This document shows positions 1 through 6,190 of a stretch of DNA of 7,015 bases, piece after piece. Location: the NCBI GenBank assembly GCA_012510625.1, contig JAAZHP010000191.1:1-7015 (forward strand), read 5' to 3'. The notes under the pieces are model-generated. The model was given only the letters and a program-made list of their open reading frames with translations. It searched no databases and was not told the origin of the DNA. Within the stretch, counting starts at the first letter, position 1; every line of letters starts with the position of its first letter. The position numbers and the translations under genes were made by a program. This DNA comes from Bacillota bacterium. GTDB taxonomy: Bacteria > Bacillota > Dethiobacteria > DTU022.

Positions 1-16
1 ACCTAATTACATGGTC

Positions 17-1321
17 TCACGGGAGGGAGCCGGCCGCAAACAGTTCCAGTAGGCCAAAGCTGTCAAGCCGCCGCTTAATCTCGCCGGGATTAATGCTGTA
101 TAGATTATGCCGCTGCAGATGTTCCCAGAGCGGCCCTCCTGAAAGGCTGTAGACAATCTCATACTTTTCTCCCCGTCCCGCTTTTAGGCCGGTCAGGGCA
201 ATTAGCTCTCCGCATACGCAGCCGCGCGGCAGCTCCACCGGCTCCTCGCCACTGCAGAGGCGCCAGGCATTGTATCCGGCCAGGGTCCCGGTGACAATGG
301 CCTCGGTATGGCCCAGGCTCAAGCCGGCCCTTTCGCCGGCCACGAAGAGGTTCTCCAGCGGAGGGACCAGCAGCCGCCGGTCTCGCTCGATCAGTCCGCT
401 GAAGCGAATGGAGTTGCCCCTGCTCCCTACCAGGGGATCGCGGAATACAGCCTCTTCAAATCCCTCCAGGCGGCGCAGGATGGAGAGGGGCATGTATGGC
501 ACCATTAATTTTATAGCCCCGGTGTCCAGCAGGATGAGATTGTTGGCATACGCCTCGGAGCTGTACTGGCGGCAGGCCTTAATCTGTACCGACACGTTGC
601 TTTGCGAGGCGAGCGCTTCGGGCGGCAAAGGTATGATCACCAGCCCTTTTTCCCTGACCTCCTCCCGCAGCCATCCGGCCAGCGAAGTCGGTTCAAGTTC
701 GCAGGAGCCGCTGAAGTAGCCGGGCGTGCCGGCCCGCCTTATAATGGCCGTCTCTACGGCCCCCGCCTTGACGGCAATGCTTACCCGCGGGCCGAAGCTG
801 GGACAGCGGTAGATGCACATGGCACAGCCGTTGCCAAAACGGTTGCAGTTGCCGGCCGGACCGGCTGTGCCGCTGGCATCTACAAATGCCCTCCCCCGGA
901 GAAGCATTTCTCCCCCATCTCTCTGCAATACCTTCACTGCCTCGATCTTTCCGTTCCCGGCAACCACGTCGACAGCCCGGCACTGCTTCAGCAGCCTGAC
1001 TCCGTATTGAAGAAGCAGGCGCTCCACCGGGAGCTCCACCTTCTCCACATCGTAGAGAGAGGCATGCCGGTGCCCGGGGAAATCAATGTCCCGATGCCGC
1101 GCCGCAGCGTCGGTAATCGCAATGAGCTCGCCCGCCCCCATCAACTTCAGCTCTTCGGCGGCGGTATAGCGCCCGTTATTGCGCATGATTCCCCCTACCA
1201 GACCCGATGCGAGCAGGCGGTCCGTTCGCTCGACCAGCGTTACCGGCAAACCTTTCTTAGCCGCCGCCAGGGCCGCCGCACAACCGGCCCAGCCGCCGCC
1301 AACCACAACAAGCTGTTCCAT
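17..1321 (-). CDS. FAD-dependent oxidoreductase with Cys cluster (FAD_oxidored / GidA-like)
   Basis: Predicted soluble flavoprotein of 434 residues; substrate unknown. The N-terminus is a Rossmann dinucleotide-binding fold: VVVGGGWAG at residues 5-13, with the acidic ribose-binding residue at E31 in VTLVER. A second family signature is FVDASGTAG at 146-154. It is followed by four cysteines, C159, C166, C169 and C173 (C-x6-C-x2-C-x3-C), which could bind an iron-sulfur cluster or be redox active. The C-terminal FAD motif is ENLFVAGERAG (323-333), then GHTEAIVTGTLAGYNAWR (337-354), which resembles the closing FAD motif of GidA/TrmFO-type proteins. The reading frame continues upstream to 1372 and into spmB. 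The ATG at 1321 is preferred because TGGAGG lies upstream and homology-like sequence begins at MEQLVVVGGG; a TTG at 1324 is an equally plausible start. The gene follows spmB by 22 bases, so co-transcription with the spore maturation genes is likely. General class is confident; specific function is not assignable. Confidence 0.85.
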   Translation of the reverse strand: MEQLVVVGGGWAGCAAALAAAKKGLPVTLVERTDRLLASGLVGGIMRNNGRYTAAEELKLMGAGELIAITDAAARHRDIDFPGHRHASLYDVEKVELPVERLLLQYGVRLLKQCRAVDVVAGNGKIEAVKVLQRDGGEMLLRGRAFVDASGTAGPAGNCNRFGNGCAMCIYRCPSFGPRVSIAVKAGAVETAIIRRAGTPGYFSGSCELEPTSLAGWLREEVREKGLVIIPLPPEALASQSNVSVQIKACRQYSSEAYANNLILLDTGAIKLMVPYMPLSILRRLEGFEEAVFRDPLVGSRGNSIRFSGLIERDRRLLVPPLENLFVAGERAGLSLGHTEAIVTGTLAGYNAWRLCSGEEPVELPRGCVCGELIALTGLKAGRGEKYEIVYSLSGGPLWEHLQRHNLYSINPGEIKRRLDSFGLLELFAAGSLP

Positions 1322-1334
1322 CAAAATAACAGCG

Positions 1335-1340
1335 CCTCCA
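1335..1340 (-). promoter_or_regulatory. Ribosome binding site of the FAD protein gene
   Basis: TGGAGG on the minus strand lies in the short gap between the spmB stop and the flavoprotein start. Spacing is 13 bases to the ATG at 1321 and 10 bases to an in-frame TTG at 1324, so either start is possible. It excludes the longer reading that would begin inside spmB. Confidence 0.65.
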
Positions 1341-1343
1341 GGA

Positions 1344-1880
1344 CTAGCCAAATACAATCTGGCAGAGGGCAATTGCCGCTATAAAACTGCAGAGGTCCGC
1401 CAGCAGCCCTGTAGCCAGGGCATGACGGATGCGATAAACCCCGGCTGCTCCGAAATAAACGGTGAGAACATAAAATGTTGTTTCGGTGCTCCCCATCATG
1501 GTCGAAGCGATCCTCCCGATTAGGGAGTCGGCTCCTTGCCGCTCCAGGATATCGGCCAGGATTGCCAGGGAGGCGCTTCCGGAAAGCGGGCGCATAATCG
1601 CCAGGGGCAGCACTTCGGAAGGAACCCTGAACCGGTTTAGAAGGGGATCCAGGCAGCTTTTCACGACCTCCATGGCCCCCGATTCCTGAAAGAGGGTGAT
1701 CGCCACCAGCATCGCTACAAGATAGGGAATCAAGCGGATCGAAATGGTAAATCCTTCCTTGGCCCCCTCAATAAAGCGGTCAAATATATCTACCCGCCGC
1801 CAGAGAGAACCGGCAATCGCCGCGACTATCAGTAACGGAATCAACCAGACCGCCAGAAAATCAATTACCCGGCCCATCAT
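1344..1880 (-). CDS. spmB: Spore maturation protein B
   Basis: Integral membrane protein of 178 residues, the normal SpmB size, of the nucleoside-recognition (Gate) domain family. In Bacillus subtilis SpmB acts with SpmA in dehydrating the spore core, which gives heat resistance; the molecular activity is not known. Hydrophobic segments lie at about residues 8-27, 46-65, 131-149 and 152-176. Diagnostic stretches are MRPLSGSASLAILADIL (96-112) and MMGSTETTFYVLTVYFGAAG (128-147). The start ATG overlaps the spmA stop in an ATGA junction and is followed at once by a second ATG, so translation could begin at either. AAGAAGG upstream is an acceptable Shine-Dalgarno sequence. It is the third gene of dacB-spmA-spmB, the same order as in B. 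subtilis. Confidence 0.95.
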   Translation of the reverse strand: MMGRVIDFLAVWLIPLLIVAAIAGSLWRRVDIFDRFIEGAKEGFTISIRLIPYLVAMLVAITLFQESGAMEVVKSCLDPLLNRFRVPSEVLPLAIMRPLSGSASLAILADILERQGADSLIGRIASTMMGSTETTFYVLTVYFGAAGVYRIRHALATGLLADLCSFIAAIALCQIVFG

Positions 1881-2461
1881 TTTCTTTTAACCTTCTTGCG
1901 CAGCAGCCGATCGGCACACAACGCTACCGTTGTTGAAGAGAAGGTAGCTATAATCGTGGCGCCCAGGATATCGGCCGGATTTGCAGCTCCGGCCGCCGCC
2001 CGCAGGGCCATCACTGTTGTGGGAATCAAGGTGATGCTGGAGGTGTTGATGACCAGGAATGTGCACATCTCGTCGGAAGCCGTTTCGCCTAGAGGGTTTA
2101 TTCTCTGCATCTCCTCCATGGCCTTGATCCCAAAAGGGGTGGCCGCATTGCCCAGTCCGAGAACATTTGCGCTCAGGTTCATCAATATGGCATTCATCGC
2201 CGGATGCCCGGCCGGCAGGCGGGGAAATATGAGCCGCGCCAGGGGGCGGAGCAGCCTGTTAAGCAACTCCATCATTCCTGAAGATTCAATCAATTTCATT
2301 ATGCCCAGCCAAAAAGTCATTGTTCCGATAAGCCCAAAGGCCACCTTCACGCCGCTTTCCGCCGCTGAAAAAATTCCCGGCGTAATAACGGCCATATCCC
2401 CGCGCAAGGCTGCGGTTAAAACCGATATGCAGATCAAGGCCGCCCAGAGATACCCGATCAA
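1877..2461 (-). CDS. spmA: Spore maturation protein A
   Basis: Membrane protein of 194 residues, partner of SpmB in spore core dehydration, belonging to the nucleoside-recognition (Gate) family. Hallmarks visible are LGLGNAATPFGIKAME (101-116) and VINTSSITLIPTTV (137-150), close to those of B. subtilis SpmA (about 196 residues). Hydrophobic segments lie at about residues 4-19, 38-55 and 162-182. A longer reading from an ATG at 2548 would run 87 bases inside dacB and add a non-homologous, charged N-terminus. The TTG at 2461 is preferred because it gives the family length, has GGAGGT six bases upstream, and overlaps the dacB TGA in a TTGA junction, which implies translational coupling. It overlaps spmB by 4 bases at its 3' end. 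Assignment is firm; the TTG start is well supported but inferred. Confidence 0.95.
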   Translation of the reverse strand: MIGYLWAALICISVLTAALRGDMAVITPGIFSAAESGVKVAFGLIGTMTFWLGIMKLIESSGMMELLNRLLRPLARLIFPRLPAGHPAMNAILMNLSANVLGLGNAATPFGIKAMEEMQRINPLGETASDEMCTFLVINTSSITLIPTTVMALRAAAGAANPADILGATIIATFSSTTVALCADRLLRKKVKRK

Positions 2462-3594
2462 TCTCCCACCTCCCCGCGAAGCAGGTAGCCGATTAGCTCC
2501 CGGCAGTAACTTAAGGGCCCCCTTTTGCCCACGGCATGGCCTGAACAAAGGCCGGCCCGTGCCAGAAGCTCATTTCCCAGGTAAATCTCTGCTTCGCCTA
2601 TTTTCACTCCCTCCGCCAGGGGAGCCCTAATTGTCTCATCCAGCACAATCCGGCAGTGCAGCGACTTTTCTTCGCCCGGCAGCAGCGGCAGGTGAAGATC
2701 CTCTTTTACAGCCACATCAACCCTGCTTGTTCCTTTGGACACAGGAGCGGTGCAGAGAACCTGGTTCCGGCACATTATTTTTTGGCGCCTGTAATTTTCA
2801 AATCCGTAATCCAGCAGGAGGATGGCATCTTCCCACATTTGCGGCGCGTTCAACACAACACAGACCAGCTGCCATCCCTCCCGGGTGGCGGAGCCGACAA
2901 AGCAGCGGCCCGCCGCCCTGGTCCAGCCTGTTTTAACGCCGTCGCCTCCGGGGTAGAGCTCCAGCAGCCGGTTCTGGTTGGCCATGGCCCGGTCCCAGGG
3001 GCGCCCGGGCCAGCTAATTGTCCATGTGGGAGTGGCGATAATCTGGCGGAAGCGTTCATTTTCCAATGCCCGGCAGGCGATCAAGCCCAGATCAGATGCG
3101 GTGCTATACTGGGGGCCGTCCGGCAGGCCATGAGGATTGGCAAAAAGGGTATTCGTGGCCCCGAGGTCTGCGGCTTTCCTGTTCATCATGAGAACAAAGT
3201 TCTTCTCTGTTCCCCCGATATGCTCGGCAATGGCCACGGCGGCATCATTGCCCGAGCGGAGCATCAGGCCGTAGATCAACTCTTCCAGTGTCTTCTTCTC
3301 GCCCTCATCCAGCCAGATGGAAGAACCCTCAGTTGATGCCGCCGCCTTGCTCACTGTGATCAAATCCTCTTCACAGCCGTGCTCCAGGGCCAGCAAGGCA
3401 GTCATTATCTTGGTCGTCGAAGCGATGGGCAGGCGCCGGTGCTCATCCTTGGCCCAAAGGATCCTCCCGCTTTCCCGGTCCATCAATACCGCCGCCAGGG
3501 CGCTGACCTCCGGCTCTTCTGCCGCTGCCGGAAAGGAACAGAAAAGTGTTAGCAGAAAAGCTGCTATAAAGATGGCCCGCGGTAACTTTTTCAT
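2458..3594 (-). CDS. dacB: D-alanyl-D-alanine carboxypeptidase, spore type (PBP5*/DacB-like, peptidase S11)
   Basis: Secreted penicillin-binding protein of 378 residues that removes the terminal D-Ala from peptidoglycan stem peptides. In sporulating cells DacB limits cross-linking of the cortex. A signal peptide is evident: MKKLPR, a hydrophobic core to about residue 20, and an AAA-E cleavage site near 25/26. All three active-site motifs are present: SxxK as S59-T-T-K62, SGN at 114-116, and KTG at 221-223. A smaller PBP5-type C-terminal domain occupies about 275-370 and ends in a helix that may touch the membrane. The ATG at 3594 has GGGAG eight bases upstream. The dacB symbol rests on neighbourhood: it directly precedes and overlaps spmA by 4 bases, as in B. 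subtilis, whereas dacF normally sits by spoIIA. The 92 bases upstream hold two dyad-symmetric sequences that could govern expression; a sporulation sigma factor is expected but not identified here. Confidence 0.94.
   Translation of the reverse strand: MKKLPRAIFIAAFLLTLFCSFPAAAEEPEVSALAAVLMDRESGRILWAKDEHRRLPIASTTKIMTALLALEHGCEEDLITVSKAAASTEGSSIWLDEGEKKTLEELIYGLMLRSGNDAAVAIAEHIGGTEKNFVLMMNRKAADLGATNTLFANPHGLPDGPQYSTASDLGLIACRALENERFRQIIATPTWTISWPGRPWDRAMANQNRLLELYPGGDGVKTGWTRAAGRCFVGSATREGWQLVCVVLNAPQMWEDAILLLDYGFENYRRQKIMCRNQVLCTAPVSKGTSRVDVAVKEDLHLPLLPGEEKSLHCRIVLDETIRAPLAEGVKIGEAEIYLGNELLARAGLCSGHAVGKRGPLSYCRELIGYLLRGEVGD
2468..2473 (-). promoter_or_regulatory. Ribosome binding site fixing the spmA TTG start
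   Basis: GGAGGT lies within the last codons of dacB, six bases before the TTG at 2461. This strong site and its ideal spacing argue for the TTG start over the upstream in-frame ATG at 2548. Confidence 0.75.
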
Positions 3595-3618
3595 CGCTCT
3601 CGCTCCCGGCGGAAATAG

Positions 3619-3637
3619 ATGAACCGTTATCGTTCAT
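3619..3637. repeat. Inverted repeat in the dacB leader (6-base arms, 7-base spacer)
   Basis: ATGAAC and GTTCAT form perfect 6-base arms around a 7-base centre. The element ends 25 bases before the dacB start codon and abuts a longer palindrome directly upstream. It could be a protein-binding site or a small RNA hairpin in the dacB leader; the sequence does not show which. Confidence 0.5.
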
Positions 3638-3659
3638 AATTATTCCCGCGGGATTAATT
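3638..3659. repeat. 22-base palindrome upstream of dacB
   Basis: Sequence symmetric about the centre of CCCGCGGG, with arms of the type AATTA-T-TCCC. Of 11 base pairs, 10 match and only 3643/3654 fails. It lies in the gerW-dacB gap and touches the second dyad at 3619-3637. It is not followed by a run of T on the minus strand, so it is a poor terminator. An operator or leader-RNA structure is more likely, but neither is proven. Confidence 0.6.
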
Positions 3660-3686
3660 TTATGTTTTACACCGCAAGCGCCGCTA

Positions 3687-4127
3687 TTACCTGTAGCGCC
3701 CGCTGTTTGCATCCTCCACCCTGGAGCTGCGGCGCTCGCCGCGCCGGTTAAAAATCTCCTGGAGCTGGTCAATCACCTGGGGAGCCACGTCGATGAGCCG
3801 GTCGAGCATGGCATTGCGATCCACCGGCAGGAGGCGAACCTGCCCCTGTCCCGCTACCAGAAAGGCAACCGGCTGCACGGAAACACCGCCACCGCTGCCC
3901 CCGCCGAAGGGCAGTTCTGCCTGGTTATGATTTTGGTTGCCGCTGCCATTCTGCTGCTCAAATTCAGTTCCCCCGGCGGCAAAGCCGAACGATACCCTGG
4001 AAATGGGGATGATCACGCTGCCGTCCGGTGTTTCTACGGCATCTCCTACGATCTTGTTTACATCAACCATCTCTTTCAAATTCTCCATGGCTGTTTTCAT
4101 GAGACTCTCAATGGGATGATGTTCCAC
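3687..4127 (-). CDS. gerW: GerW/YtfJ family spore protein
   Basis: Small soluble protein of 146 residues in the YtfJ/GerW family. In B. subtilis GerW is made in the forespore and is needed for normal L-alanine-stimulated germination. Family landmarks are HPIESLMKTAMENLKEMVDV (4-23), VGDAVETPDGSVIIPISRVS (27-46), FGFAAGG (48-54) and PFGGGSGGGVSVQPVAFLV (73-91). Between FAAGG and PFGGG lies an Asn/Gln-rich linker (about 58-70), the usual variable region. The tail from about 129 is Arg-rich and polar. The frame opens three codons earlier at GTG 4136, but that GTG overlaps the Shine-Dalgarno GGAGGT (4140-4135). The GTG at 4127, seven bases after it, yields the family N-terminus MEHHPIE. The gene overlaps the 3' end of the DUF2953 gene by 20 bases, which matches the conserved ytfI-ytfJ pair. 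Confidence 0.93.
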   Translation of the reverse strand: MEHHPIESLMKTAMENLKEMVDVNKIVGDAVETPDGSVIIPISRVSFGFAAGGTEFEQQNGSGNQNHNQAELPFGGGSGGGVSVQPVAFLVAGQGQVRLLPVDRNAMLDRLIDVAPQVIDQLQEIFNRRGERRSSRVEDANSGRYR

Positions 4128-4779
4128 TGCCCGCACCTCCTATTTTTTTCACCACATGCCGCAACTTTAAGAACCAAAAAAGTGAGAACCCCGCCTCTCC
4201 TTCCAAGTGCAGCCGCAGCTCTGCCGGCCTGAACAGGGGCACCAGCCGCAACCGGGGTTTTGCCGTAACCGAAAATAATTCCTGGAGCAGCCCGGTTAGA
4301 ATACCTCCAAAAGCCCAGCATCCGCCCGCAGCCAGCCCGGTCAGGGCCGGATCATCCCATCCCCAGGAAAGTTCAAGGTCAAAATGGGATAAGGTGACCT
4401 TTTTCAATAAAGGCCTGGCCTGCCGGCAAACCGTTAAAAGCCCGGCCGCTTTTAATATATCTAAATCGTTGCCCCGGCTCTTTTCCGCCTGACAGCCCGC
4501 CGGGCCGGGTTTCTCTATTATACTGGCCAGCTTTTTCAAGAAAGCGGCCGGTATCCTTATCCGCCCCACTTTTAGATGCCAGGTGAAATTCTCATCGGCG
4601 GCTCTCTTCAATATTTCAAGACGCAGTACAGAGAATCCCAGCTTTATCCGCAGGCTGATTTGATCTTTTTTATTTTCTCTAAGGTAGCGGACAAATATGC
4701 GCAGCGGCAGGAGCAAGATCAATCCCATCAGGATCAACACAAAGATTAAGAAGAACAGCAGCCAGGCCCACCAGGCCAT
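4108..4779 (-). CDS. ytfI: DUF2953 membrane protein (YtfI-like)
   Basis: Protein of 223 residues with one strong N-terminal membrane segment (about 3-26, MAWWAWLLFF onward, rich in Leu/Ile/Phe) followed by a basic stretch. A mostly soluble domain follows, with the DUF2953 signature WGWDDPALTG (139-148) and a further hydrophobic patch at about 149-170. Size and position match B. subtilis YtfI, encoded next to ytfJ. The function is not known; the constant pairing with gerW suggests a sporulation role, which is inference. The frame opens at GTG 4785, but that codon is one base from the GGGGAG at 4792-4787. ATG 4779, seven bases away, is the better start. The 20-base overlap with gerW implies coupled translation. 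It is the first gene after the 126-base gap and may have its own promoter. Confidence 0.88.
   Translation of the reverse strand: MAWWAWLLFFLIFVLILMGLILLLPLRIFVRYLRENKKDQISLRIKLGFSVLRLEILKRAADENFTWHLKVGRIRIPAAFLKKLASIIEKPGPAGCQAEKSRGNDLDILKAAGLLTVCRQARPLLKKVTLSHFDLELSWGWDDPALTGLAAGGCWAFGGILTGLLQELFSVTAKPRLRLVPLFRPAELRLHLEGEAGFSLFWFLKLRHVVKKIGGAGSGTSSH
4135..4140 (-). promoter_or_regulatory. Ribosome binding site fixing the gerW GTG start
   Basis: A near-perfect TAGGAGGT core inside the end of the ytfI-like gene stands seven bases before GTG 4127. Because it covers the upstream GTG at 4136, it decides the start. Confidence 0.8.
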
Positions 4780-4905
4780 GCACACTCTCCCCTGCTAAAA
4801 TTCCTTGATCTTTTATACTTTACCCTTTTATGGGAAAAAAACGCATTGCAGGGTCATAAAGGAGTGCGGCATGAAAAGAGAGGGATATCAAGGCTTATGA
4901 TGAGG
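4780..4905. other. Intergenic gap scpB to ytfI-like gene, possible promoter region
   Basis: No coding frame is supported here. On the minus strand an AT-rich core (about 4811-4841) has a run of seven T, then CCCATAAAAGGG, then GTATAAAAG. TATAAA at 4817-4812 could act as a -10, but the hexamer 17 bases upstream is TTTTTT, a poor -35. GGGTAAAGTA at 4825-4816 resembles a forespore sigma-F -10 with one mismatch, but no matching -35 stands at the right distance. GGGGAG at 4792-4787 is the ytfI-like Shine-Dalgarno site. No terminator hairpin follows scpB. A promoter here is plausible from layout only. Confidence 0.35.
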
Positions 4906-5415
4906 TTACTGCTCCAGGGGCGGCAGTTCGTCCAGGCTTTTCAAACCGAAAAACTTTAAAAAATCGGGAGTGGTTTTGTAGATAAGGGGGCGGCCCGGCC
5001 CTTCCTTGCGCCCGCTGATGCAAATCAGCTTGCGCTTCAGCAGATTGTCGAGGATATGTTCACAGCGGACACCGCGCACAGCTTCGATTTCCACGCGGGT
5101 CAGCGGCTGCTTGTAGGCAATAATGGCCAGGGTCTCAAGGGCGGCTGGTGAGAGACTGCCGGATTCTTTTTCACCGAAGGCCTTTTCGATATAAGGCGCC
5201 AGCTCCGCCGCGGTACCCATCTGGTACCCCCCGGCAATCTCGAAGATGCGCAGGCCGCGCTGCTGCGAGACGAACTCCTGCTGCAGTTCTGAGAGCAGGC
5301 TGCGCACCTCGCCGATCGGGATCTCCAGGACGGCAGCCAGCTGCGCCGCCCTGACCGGTTCTTCTTTCAGGAAAAGGATTGCTTCAATCAGCGCTTTGTG
5401 TTGTTCGCGTTCCAC
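4906..5415 (-). CDS. scpB: Segregation and condensation protein B
   Basis: Cytoplasmic ScpB of 169 residues, slightly shorter than many homologs. It dimerises and binds the ScpA kleisin to regulate the SMC condensin that organises and segregates the chromosome. Two winged-helix domains are expected, at about 5-80 and 88-155. Family signatures are LSPAALETLAIIAYKQPLTR (88-107), VEIEAVRGV (108-116), GRKEGPGRPLIYKTT (135-149) and FLKFFGLKSLDELPPL (152-167). The start is GTG 5415, with AAGGAG (5428-5423) seven bases upstream, all inside the end of scpA. The 32-base overlap with scpA suggests coupled translation, fitting the fixed stoichiometry of the SMC-ScpAB complex. Nothing anomalous was seen in the sequence. 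Confidence 0.96.
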   Translation of the reverse strand: MEREQHKALIEAILFLKEEPVRAAQLAAVLEIPIGEVRSLLSELQQEFVSQQRGLRIFEIAGGYQMGTAAELAPYIEKAFGEKESGSLSPAALETLAIIAYKQPLTRVEIEAVRGVRCEHILDNLLKRKLICISGRKEGPGRPLIYKTTPDFLKFFGLKSLDELPPLEQ

Positions 5416-6190
5416 GGCTATTCTCCTTTGCCAGCCGGACCAGGATGGGCCCGAAATGACGCTCCTGCAGCAGGATTACTTTACGCAGGCGGGTCAGCTC
5501 CAGTAAAGAAATGAACGTAACCAGCAGCTCCCAGAGCCCTTTCTGCTTGAGAAAAGCGCTGAGGGGAAGAGTGCTTCCGCTACGCTCAAGTAAATGGCAG
5601 ATATAGGCGCTCCGATCGCTCACCGGTAGATCGTCAAGCAAATCGATCACCGGCGGGATTGAGCGAGCCGCCGCGGCGGCCTCGATACGGTTAATAATCT
5701 CGCCGAGAAGCTGGGCTCCCTCCCAGTAAGTATAATAGGTCTGCTGCATCTGTTTTTGTGGTATGATCACAATTTTACTTCCGGCAGAGCGGAGATATAT
5801 CTTCTGCTGCTCTTCAGCAAGCTTGCCCAAAAAACCGGCAGCCTCCTTGAACCGGCGGTATTCTTCAAGCCGTTCAAAGAGCTCCTCGGGGCTGTTAATC
5901 TGAAAGAGCGCCTCTTCATCCTCTTCTTCCTCTTCGCCGGTCCGGGGCAGCCGGGGCAGCAGCATCTTCGATTTCAAACGCAAAAGTGTCGCCGCCATGA
6001 CCAGGAATTCGCTGGCGATATCGAGGTTTAGCTCCCGCATTGACTTCAAGTAGGCGAGATACTGCTCCGTAATCGAAGCGATGGAAACAGACCAGATATC
6101 GAGCTCCGCCTTTTTCACGAGGTGAAAGAGAAGATCGAAGGGCCCTTCAAAAACGGGCAGCTTGATGGTGCAGGAAGGCTGCTGCGGCAT
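5384..6190 (-). CDS. scpA: Segregation and condensation protein A (kleisin)
   Basis: Kleisin subunit of the SMC-ScpAB condensin, 268 residues. It bridges the SMC head domains and binds an ScpB dimer through its middle. The N-terminal SMC-neck binding part shows FEGPFDLLFHLVKKAELDI (14-32) and LDIASEFLVMAATLLRLKSK (56-75). A very acidic patch (86-93, nearly all Glu/Asp) begins the linker, followed by an alpha-helical ScpB-binding region. The C-terminal winged helix, which caps the SMC head, carries VTFISLLELTRLRKVILLQE (224-243). The ATG at 6190 shares one base with the trpS stop (UGAUG). Its only Shine-Dalgarno-like sequence, GAGG, is 13 bases away, so reinitiation by ribosomes finishing trpS is likely. 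It overlaps scpB by 32 bases. Confidence 0.97.
   Translation of the reverse strand: MPQQPSCTIKLPVFEGPFDLLFHLVKKAELDIWSVSIASITEQYLAYLKSMRELNLDIASEFLVMAATLLRLKSKMLLPRLPRTGEEEEEDEEALFQINSPEELFERLEEYRRFKEAAGFLGKLAEEQQKIYLRSAGSKIVIIPQKQMQQTYYTYWEGAQLLGEIINRIEAAAAARSIPPVIDLLDDLPVSDRSAYICHLLERSGSTLPLSAFLKQKGLWELLVTFISLLELTRLRKVILLQERHFGPILVRLAKENSRGTRTTQSAD

Noticed and set aside
1..16. Start of a further gene at the left edge
   Set aside because: Only 16 bases remain after the flavoprotein stop, too few to support any call.
602..1384. Plus-strand 260-residue open frame opposite the flavoprotein gene
   Set aside because: It is antisense to a gene with clear FAD motifs, has no recognisable domain, and its composition (rich in Arg, Pro, Gln, His) is that of a shadow frame in GC-rich DNA.
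1896..2630. Plus-strand 244-residue open frame opposite spmA
   Set aside because: It mirrors the spmA coding sequence, shows no family motif and has no convincing ribosome binding site; SpmA on the minus strand is unmistakable.
2656..3336. Plus-strand 226-residue open frame opposite dacB
   Set aside because: It is antisense to the complete set of PBP active-site motifs on the minus strand, with no domain signal of its own.
3657..3664. CATAAAAT on the minus strand as a sigma-E -10 for dacB
   Set aside because: It is one mismatch from the sigma-E -10 as I remember it, but the nearest ATA-type -35 is about 20 bases upstream, outside the usual spacing, so the call would be arbitrary.
4823..4834. 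CCC-ATAAAA-GGG next to a T-run as a terminator after scpB
   Set aside because: The stem has only three GC pairs and the T-run lies upstream, not downstream, of it in the direction of transcription.
4803..4893. CCTTGAT and ATCAAGG as a distant inverted repeat in the scpB-ytfI gap
   Set aside because: Only 7-base arms about 77 bases apart; expected by chance and without supporting structure.
5912..5935. Acidic repeat-like stretch in scpA (nearly all Glu/Asp codons)
   Set aside because: Glu-rich linkers between the N-terminal and middle parts of ScpA are ordinary; there is no sign of a frameshift or repeat expansion.
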